Positions 1 through 11,900 of a DNA stretch of 64,000 bases are shown here, one piece after another. Position numbers and translations under genes: made by a program. Location of the stretch: NCBI GenBank assembly GCA_963942565.1, contig OZ012691.1, positions 8,036,271 to 8,100,270 of the forward strand, given 5' to 3'. This stretch comes from Maea johnstoni. Its lineage: Eukaryota; Annelida; Polychaeta; Spionida; Magelonidae. Under the pieces are notes generated by a model. It worked only from the letters and a program-made list of their open reading frames with translations. It was not told where the DNA came from and did not search any database. The number at the start of each line of letters is the position of its first letter. Within the stretch, counting starts at the first letter, position 1.

Positions 1-659
1 AGAGGAAACACACATAAGATTTCAGTACAAAGCACATTTGAATACAATATAAACAATACTATGAATAAAACCTAATAATAACGTTATTAAATTCATCTTT
101 GTTACTTCTTACCTAAGGAACTATAATTAAAGAATTTCACTGAGTTCTAAATATCTGATGTACAATTTCCAAAGACATACAAATGACTCATTCAAGTGGA
201 ATAAAATCTTACTGAAAATATTTTATAATAAACATCCTATATCCATATATTATAATGCTTTTTTATGAAGCTTTATATAAGAAATATATTGATACGAAAA
301 GCAATCCTTGCATTGGTGTGCATTGCACATTTTTGAATCATAATTAGAAGTTGATAAATATCATTTTGCCATTTCTTTAGAAGTGCCTCTCATCCAAGAA
401 GGTTTACATTTATGAGGAATTCGGTATACTAAGTTTCCAAGACAAAGAATTACTAATACAAAACTCTTCATATACATGATAACTTTTATGTTTACCACTA
501 AAATGATAATTTCTTGAATTTAGCACAATGAATAACTTAAGATGACATTTCTAATACAAACGCATTTTAATATGATTTACCAATGGTCAATATACAGGCA
601 TATGATAACAAAGGCTTGTAATGAATTTGGCCATAACTATTGCCATCGATATGAGATGC

Positions 660-974
660 CATGGTCTTAGCCAGCAGGGCGTCTGGGTGCCTTTTTGGAC
701 ACCCAAACCCTAAAAAAGAACCCCTCAGGACACCCAAATGTTTTTGTGAGAAATTTCTAAAAACCTCAATCTCAAGCTTATAATTAAAAAATTGCATCTC
801 CTTATCATTCCCATGACATTGTTTAATGATATCATGCCTTAATTTATTGATTTTAAACAGGTGTATGGTTGAAATCTGAGTATATTGTGATCCCCCTTAA
901 AAATTTGGACACCCAAAAATGTTTACAACTGCCAATTTTAGGCACCCACTTTCTAAATCCTGGCTAAGACACTG
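660..974. mobile_element. hAT-type MITE, 8-bp target duplication TGAGATGC/G
   Basis: Ends CATGGTCTTAGCCAG and, inverted, CAGTGTCTTAGCCAGG. The flanks are TGAGATGC and TGAGATGG. The uninterrupted target GATATGAGATGGTGC is present in the right segmental copy near 21237, so this is a clean filled/empty pair. Confidence 0.88.
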
Positions 975-1124
975 TGAGATGGTGCTATAAATGACAAAGC
1001 CTGGTTATTGTGAAATGAGGTTTAGTACAGTGTAAATTCTCTGATAAGGTTATTAGTAATGTTGGTTAGTATAAGATATGATAAGCCATAGACATAAGAT
1101 CTGCTCCTTTTGAAAACACTCAAG

Positions 1125-1437
1125 CAGTGTCTTAGCCAGGATCTAGAAACTGGGTGCCTAAAATTGGCAGTTGTGAAATTTTTGGGCGTCCAAATTTTTA
1201 TGGGGGGTCACAATATACTCATATTTCAACCATAAACATGTATAAACTCATCAAAATAAGGGATGATATCATTAAATAATGTCATGGGAATTATAAGGAG
1301 ATGAAAAATTCAATTATAAGCTTGAGATTGATATTTTTTAGAAATTTCACACACAAAAAATTGGGTGTCCTGAGGGGTTCTTTTTAAGAGTTTGGGTGTC
1401 CAAAAAGGCACCAGACGCCCTGCTGGCTAAGACCATG
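1125..1437. mobile_element. hAT-type MITE, inverted, at a tandem-duplication junction
   Basis: Same family as 660-974 but in opposite orientation. Its flanks (CACTCAAG and GATGGTGC) are not duplicated. Instead, the 150 bases on its left (975-1124) reappear on its right (1438-1585). Confidence 0.85.
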
Positions 1438-1649
1438 GATGGTGCTATAAATGACAAAGCCTGGTTATTGTGAAATGAGGTTTAGTACAGTGTAAATTCT
1501 CAGATAAGGTTATTAGTTATGTTGGTTAGTATAAGATATGATAAGCCATAGACATAAGATCTGCTCCTTTTGAAAACACTCAAGACAGCATCAGCTTAGG
1601 AAGAGAAAAAATGCAAAAATAGCACGGATGATGATGGTAAGGGATTTCA

Positions 1650-1852
<203 letters not shown>

Positions 1853-2318
1853 TGAAAAGAAGTCTTGGATAGGTGTGTAATAATTAACCTATCTTGTGGT
1901 TCTCATATTTTTTAATAGAGCAGACCTTAGACTAAAGAGTTATTCAAAATGTGTGCATATAAGTCTCAAATTACAATAAAGAACAAAATATCACATAACA
2001 AGTAGAAATTCACATGCATTTTCAAACTTGAATGACAAAAACCGAGATCTACCTACTGCTAGAAAACACGTAGAAATCCACAAGGCAAAGACACAATTTC
2101 TACACAACAAAAGGAAACACTACATAATCAACAAAACTTAAATAAAAACACAGAGGGGAGAGTAGATGACAGAGCAAACCATTGCATCATGCACAAACTG
2201 TTGGGGAAAATTAGCCCTTTGACCCTTTTATACTAATCGATGTCAGTCATTTCTTTATAGCTATTCTATGAACCCTCAATACTGCATAAACATATACATA
2301 TACATGTATGTATATGTA

Positions 2319-2436
<118 letters not shown>

Positions 2437-2584
2437 TTATAATACAGGCTTATAATGGCAGAGTGCATATGGGTTTTCTAGCTACCAAAAACTCTACAAT
2501 CAAAATCCCCATATAGAACCCTACTCAGCTAACCACCCCCAGGGGACGTGTGGGTGGGTGGGCAGAGGGTGGTGGATCACTCAC

Positions 2585-2742
2585 CTGGCTGAACTGATAT
2601 AGAACTTCTGTACTAAGAGGTAGATTATCAGCATGGGTATGGAGAGAATGAGGAAGAACGGCGTGGAGATGGCATTGACTATAACGGCCGTGGTCACGGA
2701 GACCATGCCGTCTAGCATAGAGTCACTAGATGTGGCTATTTG
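2585..2742 (-). pseudogene. Extra copy of SUR exon 21A in the left duplicated segment
   Basis: A 158-nt copy of exon 21A with intact splice sites and an open frame (QIATSSDSMLDG... QKFYISSAR), differing from 21A by very few bases. It lies downstream of the SUR stop codon, in a segment that copies the introns around exon 21A. No other SUR exon is visible in 1-13800, so here it is an orphan. It could belong to a second SUR gene extending left of the window, or be an assembly duplicate. Confidence 0.7.
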
Positions 2743-2985
2743 CTGTAAAACAACACAGAGAAACGAACACATGATGAAAACTATAAGGTAAACAAGGCTG
2801 GGGCAACTTAAAGACAACAGTGAAACCCCTCTTTTGTGAACACCCTTTGAACACAGTGTCACTAGACGTGGCTATTTGCTGTAAAACAACACAGAAAAAC
2901 GAACACATGATGAAAACTATAAGTCAAACAAGGCTGGGGCAACTTAAAGACAACAGTGAAACCCCTCTATTGTGAACACCCTTTG
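2723..2985. repeat. Tandem duplication spanning the acceptor of the extra exon 21A copy
   Basis: About 136 bases, from TCACTAGATGTGGCTATTTG onward, repeated once. Absent from the right copy at 22640-22770, so it arose or was lost after the segmental duplication. Confidence 0.85.
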
Positions 2986-3034
2986 AACACAGAGAAACGA
3001 AAATATGATGAACCTCCATAAGTCAAAAACAGAC

Positions 3035-3244
3035 TTAACCCTTATGCTGCTGATATTCCTTTGGTCCAATGTATAAAAAAAAAGATTATGAAAATCATCC
3101 AAAACCTGTCATGTTGGTATTCACTGGAAAGCTCTCACTGAGTGCTTTCAGATGAGTACCCATTTGCCATGGTTTCAGTCATTTCTCAGCTTTTTATCAT
3201 CATTTCATGTGGACCAAATTAGCCACCAGCAGCATAAGGGTCAA
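3035..3244. mobile_element. piggyBac-type MITE at TTAA (left copy)
   Basis: TTAACCCTTATGCTGCTG start, AGCATAAGGG end. It is the counterpart of 22814-23026, so this insertion predates the segmental duplication. Confidence 0.85.
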
Positions 3245-4368
3245 GTCATCAAGGCTGGGGCGACTCAAAGACAACAGTGAAACCCCTCTTTGTACCAGCC
3301 ATAGCGTCCTCATATATTAAGTGTCCATAAAAGGTGGGGTTATAACAAAAGATGTCAACTATGATGGTGGCGTCCGCTTTCATAATTTCAGCATAATTTC
3401 TGGCAATCTAAGTTGTGGACCTTCGGGGAATCAGCCACAGAGTCTCCATAAATGAAGAATCCAATAAGGAATGATTTCATTATTTGATAAAGTAGAGGTG
3501 ATTAATTTTGCTGCAACTACAAAAATGAGTCCAAAAATGGGGTGGAAAAGTTCACTCTGGAACCATGTGATCTCAGGCTATTGGAGACCTAGAAGAGGGG
3601 TGGAGGCATAAGAAGAGAGGGGGGAACACTTGGGAAAGGGTGGGAAGAACTTAAGAAGCAAAAGTAAAACAATAAGGAAATAAATAAAATCTGAAACGGC
3701 TGAAATAAGACAAATCTGAAAGAACTAATAAGTATTAATAGTAAGGTTAAGGCCAAGAGATATTTAATTTGGTAAGTTCGTTTCCTATCCCTAAACTTGC
3801 AAACAATGACACATGACAGAAATTTCATGTGAATTTGTTAAGATATTTGTATGCATGATTGTGAGTCGTTATTTGCTTCTTTGTCTCTGTTAAGCATGAC
3901 TTTCTATTAGATGAATGGGTTATTTGGGCCAACTAGAGCTGTGGTGTTGATGGGTGACAAAAAGTACAAGGGATAACTTTTTGCAGTATAATCTTAACGT
4001 GGTTGTAATAAAATAATGCAATATCCGGATGAGATTATTGTTTCATAGATAATATCTATCAAACAAGAAGGTCTTGCTTTCAAGGAATGGAATATTTAAT
4101 GAAATTATAGTAAGACCAGTATTATGTTCTTATTGAAAGGACACACCCATTCTACCCCGATAAATGTCAGGTTGACCAATAATGAAAGGGAACAAAAACT
4201 GTACCACAACATCTAGTTTAACCATATGCAATCCGAGTGCCCTAGAAGTCAAATAACAATAAAAAGTTGTCAAACTGCGAAGACACTTGGAGCATGTATT
4301 GGGTTAATAACCATGTACACCCATAACACGGTACCAGCAAGCAAAGCAACCTACAATAAGCATAAGCA

Positions 4369-4568
4369 NNNNNNNNNNNNNNNNNNNNNNNNNNNNNNNN
4401 NNNNNNNNNNNNNNNNNNNNNNNNNNNNNNNNNNNNNNNNNNNNNNNNNNNNNNNNNNNNNNNNNNNNNNNNNNNNNNNNNNNNNNNNNNNNNNNNNNNN
4501 NNNNNNNNNNNNNNNNNNNNNNNNNNNNNNNNNNNNNNNNNNNNNNNNNNNNNNNNNNNNNNNNNNNN
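4369..4568. other. Assembly gap, 200 N
   Basis: Exactly 200 unknown bases, a placeholder length. The left flank is the end of the duplicated SUR intron. The right flank opens inside the end of an hAT MITE, ending about 4637. The true distance and the join itself are uncertain. Confidence 0.98.
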
Positions 4569-4637
4569 ATTTTGATATAATAATAGATGTTTACGGTTAA
4601 AATGTGGATGCCCAGTTATAAATCCTGGCTAAGATCC
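4569..4637. mobile_element. hAT-type MITE, end fragment beside the gap
   Basis: Matches the last part of the family, ending AATCCTGGCTAAGATCC. The rest is hidden by the N gap. Confidence 0.65.
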
Positions 4638-4724
4638 CAATGTTGTAGGTGTAGTTTGTATTGATATCTCATCATTGATTACAGGTGTGTGGGTAGTATT
4701 GAACAAAAGACAGGTTGTGTTCAG

Positions 4725-4836
4725 GTGTGTCACCATCAGGGCTGCCACAGAGGAGGAGAGGAAGGTGCTCAAGCTCTATATCGCTGCCTCTGACAGGAAC
4801 ATGAGAAACGCCGTCCAGCATCTGACAGAACCTTAA
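4725..4836 (+). CDS. Possible last exon of an unidentified plus-strand gene
   Basis: After the acceptor GTTGTGTTCAG the frame reads CVTIRAATEEERKVLKLY, then IAASDRNMRNAVQHLTEP and TAA (834-836 of this block). Composition and a clean acceptor look like coding sequence. I do not recognise the protein. A polyadenylation signal AATAAA follows at 6047. The 3' part is repeated at about 5086-5190 and, more weakly, 5519-5600. The upstream exons would lie in or beyond the gap, so a pseudogene fragment is an alternative. Confidence 0.4.
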
Positions 4837-4892
4837 GGACGCTTCATGCTGTCAACTTCATCTAACATCTTGACAAATATGCATTTTATCTA

Positions 4893-5085
4893 TTAATCCT
4901 TCAAATGCTAAGCTTATTAACTTTCGTCCTAAGTATAAGGATGCAAAGATTTTTGCAAACCATCTAAACCCCTGTCATTTTGGTACTCATTGGATAAACT
5001 CTCGCTATGAATACCCATATACCAGGGTTTCAGTCATTTTTTCATGTTTTTGCCTCATTCTGTATTGGCCAAAAATCTATATTGC
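4893..5085. mobile_element. piggyBac-type MITE, 3' truncated
   Basis: Begins TTAATCCTTCAAATGCTAAG and loses the end. It sits between two copies of the possible plus-strand last exon. Confidence 0.7.
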
Positions 5086-5307
5086 TGCCTCAGTCAGGAA
5101 CATGAGAAACGCCGTCCAGGCATCTTACAGAACCTTAAAGAGGCATCATGCTGAATCACCACGGTCACGGCCCGATGCATTAAACATCTTTAGATTAGAA
5201 ATTCCTTAAACCATTCATGCCTGTAGCAGCCGCATCTGCCTGGCTGTTTTGGTGATATCACTCTTACAAAAGCAATAATTGAAAATATTTGAAGGAAGTT
5301 GTTTATC

Positions 5308-5521
5308 TTAACCCTTCAAATGCTGTGGCTACTTTCGTCCAAAGCACAAGGATGCAAAGATTTTTGGAAACCATCTAAACCCTGTCATGTTGGTATTCCT
5401 TGGATAGCTCTCGCTGAGTACTCTCAGATGAGTACCCATATGCCAGGGTTTCAGTCGTTTTTAAGTGTTTTGCATTGTTTTGTAATGGCTAAATTAGTCA
5501 CCAGCAGCATGATGGATAAGG
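5308..5521. mobile_element. piggyBac-type MITE
   Basis: TTAACCCTTCAAATGCTG start and AGCAGCATGATGGATAAG end, diverged at the right end. Confidence 0.75.
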
Positions 5522-5599
5522 ATCGTGGCTTCATGCTAAATCACCATGGCCATCAGGGGACGCTGCATAAAACATCTTTAGGTTAGAAATTCCTTAACC

Positions 5600-7760
5600 C
5601 ATTCATACTCTAATACTTCCTTGACTTTTGTTGTCTTGACCTGTGATACTTTAAAAATAACTTTGAAATTATGCAGAAATTAGAAAAATATTTGAAGGGG
5701 CGTTGTAAGTTAAGATTTTTCCACAGTATATGTTACATAGTAGTAGATTGATATTGTTAAAATGTGAAATGATTTGATGGTTTTTATGCTTTAATTTATA
5801 AGAAGTTATTCCCAAATGTTAAGAGTATTTATTGAGATATAAGGATAATGATTTATTGTAAAGCCATATTGTTCAAATATATATTTAGTTTTTTTTGTTA
5901 TCTTTTTATAAAAAAAAACGTGTATAGTGACAATAGTGCAAACATTTCACATCAACTGATTACAAATTTTACATGATTATGAACATTGTGCAATTTGTCA
6001 TTCTGTTCCTTATGTTCATCTGATTATATTTACATGCTTTTAACACAATAAAATATTGTGATAATTTCTCCGTTAGTCAAATTACTATTTTTCTACTCAT
6101 ACCATATATTGAAAATTCCTACTTTCCAGTTTTTTGTTTGCATTCAAAATGGACAAGTAGAAGTTCGAGTAGTTATTCAATATCCAGTATAACTACACCC
6201 ACTTGGACAGCAAAACTAAAGTACCAGTCACTCTACCTGAATTGAAACAATATCCCATGTGAACCCTAATAATGTTGATGTTAGGCATATTTGTTTCAAT
6301 CTGCTTTCCGTATATTTTTGTGAGAAAGTTACTGATTGTGCCTCAGAATGACTTGCCTTTGCAAAGAAAAATCAGAAAATAAATCCAAATTCAATCGTTC
6401 AAAAATAACTTACAAGTCAACAATATTCCGAGTCAAAATTAGTCTCAAATGGGTTATCAGAGATGTATTATCACTTATTGAAATGAAGTTTTGACAGCGT
6501 TCTTGAATCAGCATACTTCTCATTTATGAAACAATCTCCTGAATTCAGTGTTGTTCTTACATCTGTAAAATTTTACTACATGGATGAAAACCTGCATAGG
6601 AATGTATGTATTACTTTATTTTTTTGGTGTTTGCTCTCTTTATTTTGTAATAGGTGATCAAAAATTAAGGGAAGTACGTGATATTCTATTTAAAAAATTG
6701 ATTACAACTTTATGTGCTGTGAATTGTTAAGTAGCAAAAATAAAGAAAAAAGAAAAATTATTATGCGTGCAGTGATGTTATCTATGAAGTATATAAACAT
6801 CAATTTTGTAAAACTTTTGTTAAAGCCAGGAGGTTGTTTACCGAAAGACACGTAAAACATACATTTCAGGATTTCAGCCCCAACCCCATAAAAAATTAAG
6901 ATAATTTTATACAATATTTTAATAACATTTGAGCTCTTCAGATTTTCAGCTTTCATAAAACGTATAGTTGATTGAGGTTTTCTTGTGCATACACCATGTT
7001 ATTAATCAATCTTGACATGGAAGTCTCACTTAAAAGAAGGAGGTCTCGAGACCCATTGATTTGATTTAGATTGGGTGGTCAATCACTGGATCCGATTTCC
7101 TATGGGTGAGGACCTTACATTGTCACATTACTGCAACAATATGTTTCCTTTAGTTGAATCTACTTTTTTTGCAAGAAAATGTGTAGGACACACTAGAAGA
7201 TACTCTGTGACCTAGCTGGTGCCTAGGATGTCTGGCTCCTGAGTGGGTGAACACAGACTCAAGTCTCTGTTGCATCCTCGTTTAGCTGGCTGGCCTGCAT
7301 GATATAGAAATATGCAGCAGTGAATTTTTTACTGGTCCGGACTTTCTGTCTTGTTATGACTCAGAATGAGAAAAGTTTTTGGATGCGACTGAAACCCTAC
7401 AAGCTGAGAAATCAAGCACACACTATCCACATTTCAAGCCACTTAAAACCAGGAGGTTTATAGAGGCCTATGCAAATGATGATAAGAAACAATTTAGATG
7501 TTTTACCAAAATAGTTATGACCTTTAACATTCATATTCTCTAAATTGACCAATAAAAAATAAAATTGAATCCCCTGTTTTTGTAATTCATATTTGTGCTA
7601 AGAGAATTAAATGTGATACATTTTAATTTTAGTTGGTTTTCGCAGTTGTAGCTGTATGTCAAATTTGCCAAATCAAGAATAGACAAGTTTGTTGATGCTT
7701 TTACACCATTATTGTATAGTTTTTTTTATATATGTTTGTATCAGATTATTTTTAACTATT
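5600..7760. other. Intergenic, nothing recognised
   Basis: AT-rich sequence after the tail of the possible plus-strand gene. It holds the AATAAA at 6047 and no splice-framed ORF or recognisable repeat. Confidence 0.5.
6047..6052 (+). promoter_or_regulatory. Polyadenylation signal AATAAA
   Basis: AATAAA followed by a GT-containing stretch (ATTGTGATAATT). It would end the plus-strand transcript whose last exon may be at 4725-4836. Confidence 0.35.
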
Positions 7761-7764
7761 AAAA

Positions 7765-7867
7765 GCAGCTGCTGCTACAATTACTACTGCTGCTACTACT
7801 GCTGCTGCTACTTCTACTACTACTATTACTACTACTACTACTACTACTACTATACTACTACTACTAT

Positions 7868-7910
<43 letters not shown>

Positions 7911-8039
7911 GTTACTGCTGCTGCTGCTGCTACTACTACTACTCTACTGCTACTACTATTACTTCTATTACTACAACTACTATTACTTCTATTACTACAA
8001 CTACTACTATTACTACTACTACTACTCCTACTACTTACG

Positions 8040-8108
<69 letters not shown>
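7765..8108. repeat. (ACT)n microsatellite
   Basis: About 340 bp of ACT/GCT triplets, producing spurious poly-Tyr/Thr/Leu frames. Confidence 0.97.
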
Positions 8109-8267
8109 AGTAACTACTCTGTTGCTGCTGATGCACCCCATCAACTGAAGCCCTAGGCGAGGCTATTCCTTCAAGAGGATTCCTTGTGGCGGCAGTGTTC
8201 TCCTGACCCAGACAAGACGCCTGTCTCTAATATTTATACCTCTCATCATAAATATCATCATCGGCAG

Positions 8268-8404
8268 GTGCTCCAGCTATTGACAGTCCCTCTTCAAGCC
8301 CCTGAGGTGGCACAAAAGCTCTACAAGACCACTGTGGGGAAATTGCCTACAGATATTGGAAGATTCTGGCTAACTACCACTTCAACGAGCAAGATTTGAT
8401 ATGA
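8268..8404 (+). pseudogene. Exon-like fragment, unidentified, with an apparent frameshift
   Basis: After an acceptor-like CATCATCGGCAG, one frame reads VLQLLTVPLQAPEVAQKLYK. A second frame then reads GEIAYRYWKILANYHFNEQD and LI to a TGA at 8402. Both halves look like one protein joined across a run of G near 8337, so either one base is missing in the assembly or this is a decayed gene. I do not recognise it. It follows a long (ACT)n tract. Confidence 0.35.
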
Positions 8405-8704
8405 GATTGATGGATATGGTGGTCAAAACAAGCAGATTCAAAGGTGTTTGTGCATCAAATCAAAACAAGCAGATTCAAAAGGTGTTTGCGCATCAAATAT
8501 AGTCTCATCAAAGCTTTCCTCATAGCTTTTCCTAACTGTCAGGAAGTAGAGCTAGAGCATCACTGAGGATAAGGAGAAGAATTTGGTTATAATCTTGCCA
8601 GCTTGCTATATCTACAGAAGAAAATTGCAGTTGATGACTTTCTGACTCCAGAAATCAATATTCTAGACACTTGTTGCAGTGGCAATTGGTCTGGCCGGCA
8701 AAGC

Positions 8705-8916
8705 TTAACCCTTCCAATGCTGCGGCTACTTTCGTCCAAAGCAAAGGATGCAAAGACTTATGTAAACCATCTGAACCTTTTCAAGTTGGTATCTATTGGA
8801 TAACTCTTGCTGAAGTACTCTCAGATAAGTACCCATGTTCCAGGGTTTCAGTCATTTTTAGGTTTTTTGCATCATTTTGTATTGGCCAAATAGGCCACCA
8901 GTAGCATAAGGATTAA
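8705..8916. mobile_element. piggyBac-type MITE
   Basis: Starts TTAACCCTTCC and ends AGCATAAGGATTAA, with TTAA on both sides. Confidence 0.85.
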
Positions 8917-11900
8917 CCCTTTTGGATTTGGAGTGCACACAGAATTGGTATGAAACAGAATTAAACATAAATCATCAAATAGAGTTATATTTGAAAAAGA
9001 ATTGATGGCTGTGAGCATATCTTATCAAAGGGTGCTTTATTTTGAAAATAGTTTAGAGGGATTGTTAAGTGCTTCCAAAATGGCTTTTAGTCAAATATTT
9101 CTCAAAACACTTCATCATTATTAACCCATTCATGCTTGAGCCCCTAAAAATGTGTTTTCTGATGTATCTTTGTGACTAGAGCATTTTCATTAAACATTAT
9201 GCGGAGAAATATCAATCAGAACCGAACCTATAGCTCTCCTTCAAAGAGTGTGAATTTATGTTGATTCCAGAAATACAATAGGTCCTGATAACACTTGTCA
9301 ATTATATTTCCAGGTGCACATAAGTTAAGATATTTGCTTATGTGTCAGACTATATGCATGCACAAGGTGGAAATGGGCTAAAGCCATATCACCCTAACTT
9401 TTGTGGGGTTCTAGATTTGGTCGGAATCATCTTCAACTAGATGTAGTGCTGGCTATGATCTCATATCCAACTTCACCAAATGGTACTTTCAAATTCATCC
9501 CATAAAGTAACTTGTTGATGTGTGACAGTTTATTTCAAGAAACAATATACCTTAATCTACACTTGTATTCTGATAAACATTATCTTTCTATGTCCCTATG
9601 TCACACACAGTTCTCATTTTTAAGTTTCTGGAGTGAAGGAAAAAGCATCTCAGTAGAAATGAGTGTACCAATTACCACCAGATGGCAGCACCCTGCATGG
9701 CACCTATATGATATAGCAACACAGGTGAAAAATCAAAATACATGTTAACCCATCAACTCACAGTAGCCTGTCAATTTTTGTGAAATCTGTCAGGCATAAG
9801 CACAGCTAGGGAAATATTTGTAGAAATGTTATTAGTAAAACCATACTTAATCTAAAGTTATTGCCAAAAGTACTCAGAGGGCAATGCAGAGAGGAACTCT
9901 CTATTCATGCATTAAGTTCCTCATGAGTTGGCGTCTAGATGAAGTTATTTTGAAAACATCTTGGAAATAAAGCATAAGTAGTTTTTGGCAAGTTCTGATC
10001 AGTATTTCAACCTGACATATTTTCAGAGGTAGATTTTAGCTAGAAAGCTATCAAAATTGGCCATTGAAGACACTAATAGGTTAAATTCCTTTTCTATCAT
10101 TTGGCTAAACCTTTTGAGAAACCACATTATATTCACTCAATTATTTTCCAAACATCGAAGTGGAACTTTTTAACAACAATGAAATACGATACAAGTGTTT
10201 AGTATTCAAAATCATTTTTATTTCTATACACTACTACACATATTCATTCATTATAAATACAAAACAAACACATCTGTACATTTCCAATGAAAGTTTCCAC
10301 TGTACCATTGGAATGGTTTAAAGGTTTTCTTAAACCTTTATATCATATAACAATGCCTTGATAAAAGTTATGACACATGTTTCGAACCTCAAATATAAAT
10401 TTTGTACATTTGAAGATGCAGATTTGTCCAACCTTGAGACAGTTAAGGATTAAAATTAATTCACACTTAACACCCAAATAGTTTCATGAATCGGTTGGCT
10501 TTTCCATTCCATCAATTTCTCTTTAGAAGTACTGAAGAAAAGCTTATAAATACTTTGAAGATTAAGTCACAGATAACATCTAAAAGATGTTAGGTATTGG
10601 TTGGATTTCTTGTTCCATCAACATACGTTGGACCACTAACAACCAGTTTTTAAGCCAGGATTTTAAATTTTTCCAAACCACAAAAAAGCAATGAAATTTT
10701 TACCTGTCATCCGAATAAAATGGAATGTAACATATTTTTTTCTCCTGAAAATGAATTAATTGTGACTAGCCATTAACTTATATGTAGAAAACAATTATGG
10801 CTTAAACATGATTAGCCAGTATAACCTTTGAGGAAACAAGTACCCTTGGAAAAGAGACCAACCCCAAGTCACTGGTAGCTTTCTCACCTACCTAAGGTAG
10901 ATACTGTATTAAATCCCACATACTGTGCAGTGGTGAGCCTCCACGTGCGACCAGTCCATTGTTTAGACTACCCGGCCAAAGAATTGGCTCCTAGAATTTG
11001 CTTGAAAGTTAACCTGATTTATTATCCAATAAATCGGGTTGCGAAAGTCTTCCAGGATGATTTCACAGTGTTCTCTTGTGATATGCATCAGGAGTGTACA
11101 CATAGTCAGACACTTTCTGGCAATATCTGGAAATATTTGACCAATAGTTGTTGTTCCTGTTGGGTTTAACAATCCCTTTTCAAACATTTTTAATATTAAA
11201 CTCTAATTGAGGAGTTTGGTCAAGTTGTCAAATCCATGTGTGCACTCCTGTTGCATCGGAAAATGGAAGGGTATGCATTAATAACGCTCATGGTTTTTTC
11301 TCACACTGCAAAACTGTACCCAGCATTTATTGCAGTATATCTAATTTAACATTAATTGCACTCTGCATGGGCAAGTTGCCCCACTTAGGTATTAGAGGAA
11401 TGCAAGTATAAATAGCAGCATTATATCTCTCGAACAAAAGCAATTCAGTTTTATCATGCCTTATTTCTAAAACCAATATGGGCAGAATAAATAGTTCTAA
11501 AAGGTATAACTTATTCAACTTCTACCACAACCATATCAATCTTAAGTATCACATTTAGCATCCTTATCATTTTAATCAGCATTACCGATCATAATTTAAG
11601 TTGTATTAGCATTAGTACTTGTAACAATGTTAGTATTGTACAGCTAGTATTAGAAGAAAATAATAACTTAAATACAGCTTCATTGATGTGATGAAATAAC
11701 AGGTGGCACCTTGTATCATTGTTCAAGTAGTGGAACATAAATTTACTCTACATAAAGTAGCAAATATGCCAATTACACTTGTTAAAAGACTATGCTCTCC
11801 TATGAGTATATAGTCATAACAGTTAAAGACACCATGTATGGATTATAATATGAAACCATGTTAAAAACGATACAGTTTCACTGATGCATATGTAGATATG

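Noticed and set aside
5299-5586. Open frame reading MLWLLSSKAQGCKDFW and similar frames at 8603 and 39394
   Set aside because: The same peptide recurs because it is a frame through the piggyBac-type MITE family, not a gene.
7689-8156. 155-codon frame rich in Tyr, Thr and Leu
   Set aside because: Produced by the (ACT)n tract; all three frames stay open for the same reason.
10795-11187. Two overlapping frames at 10930-11187 on opposite strands
   Set aside because: Short, no family features, next to a SINE fragment; not supported as coding.
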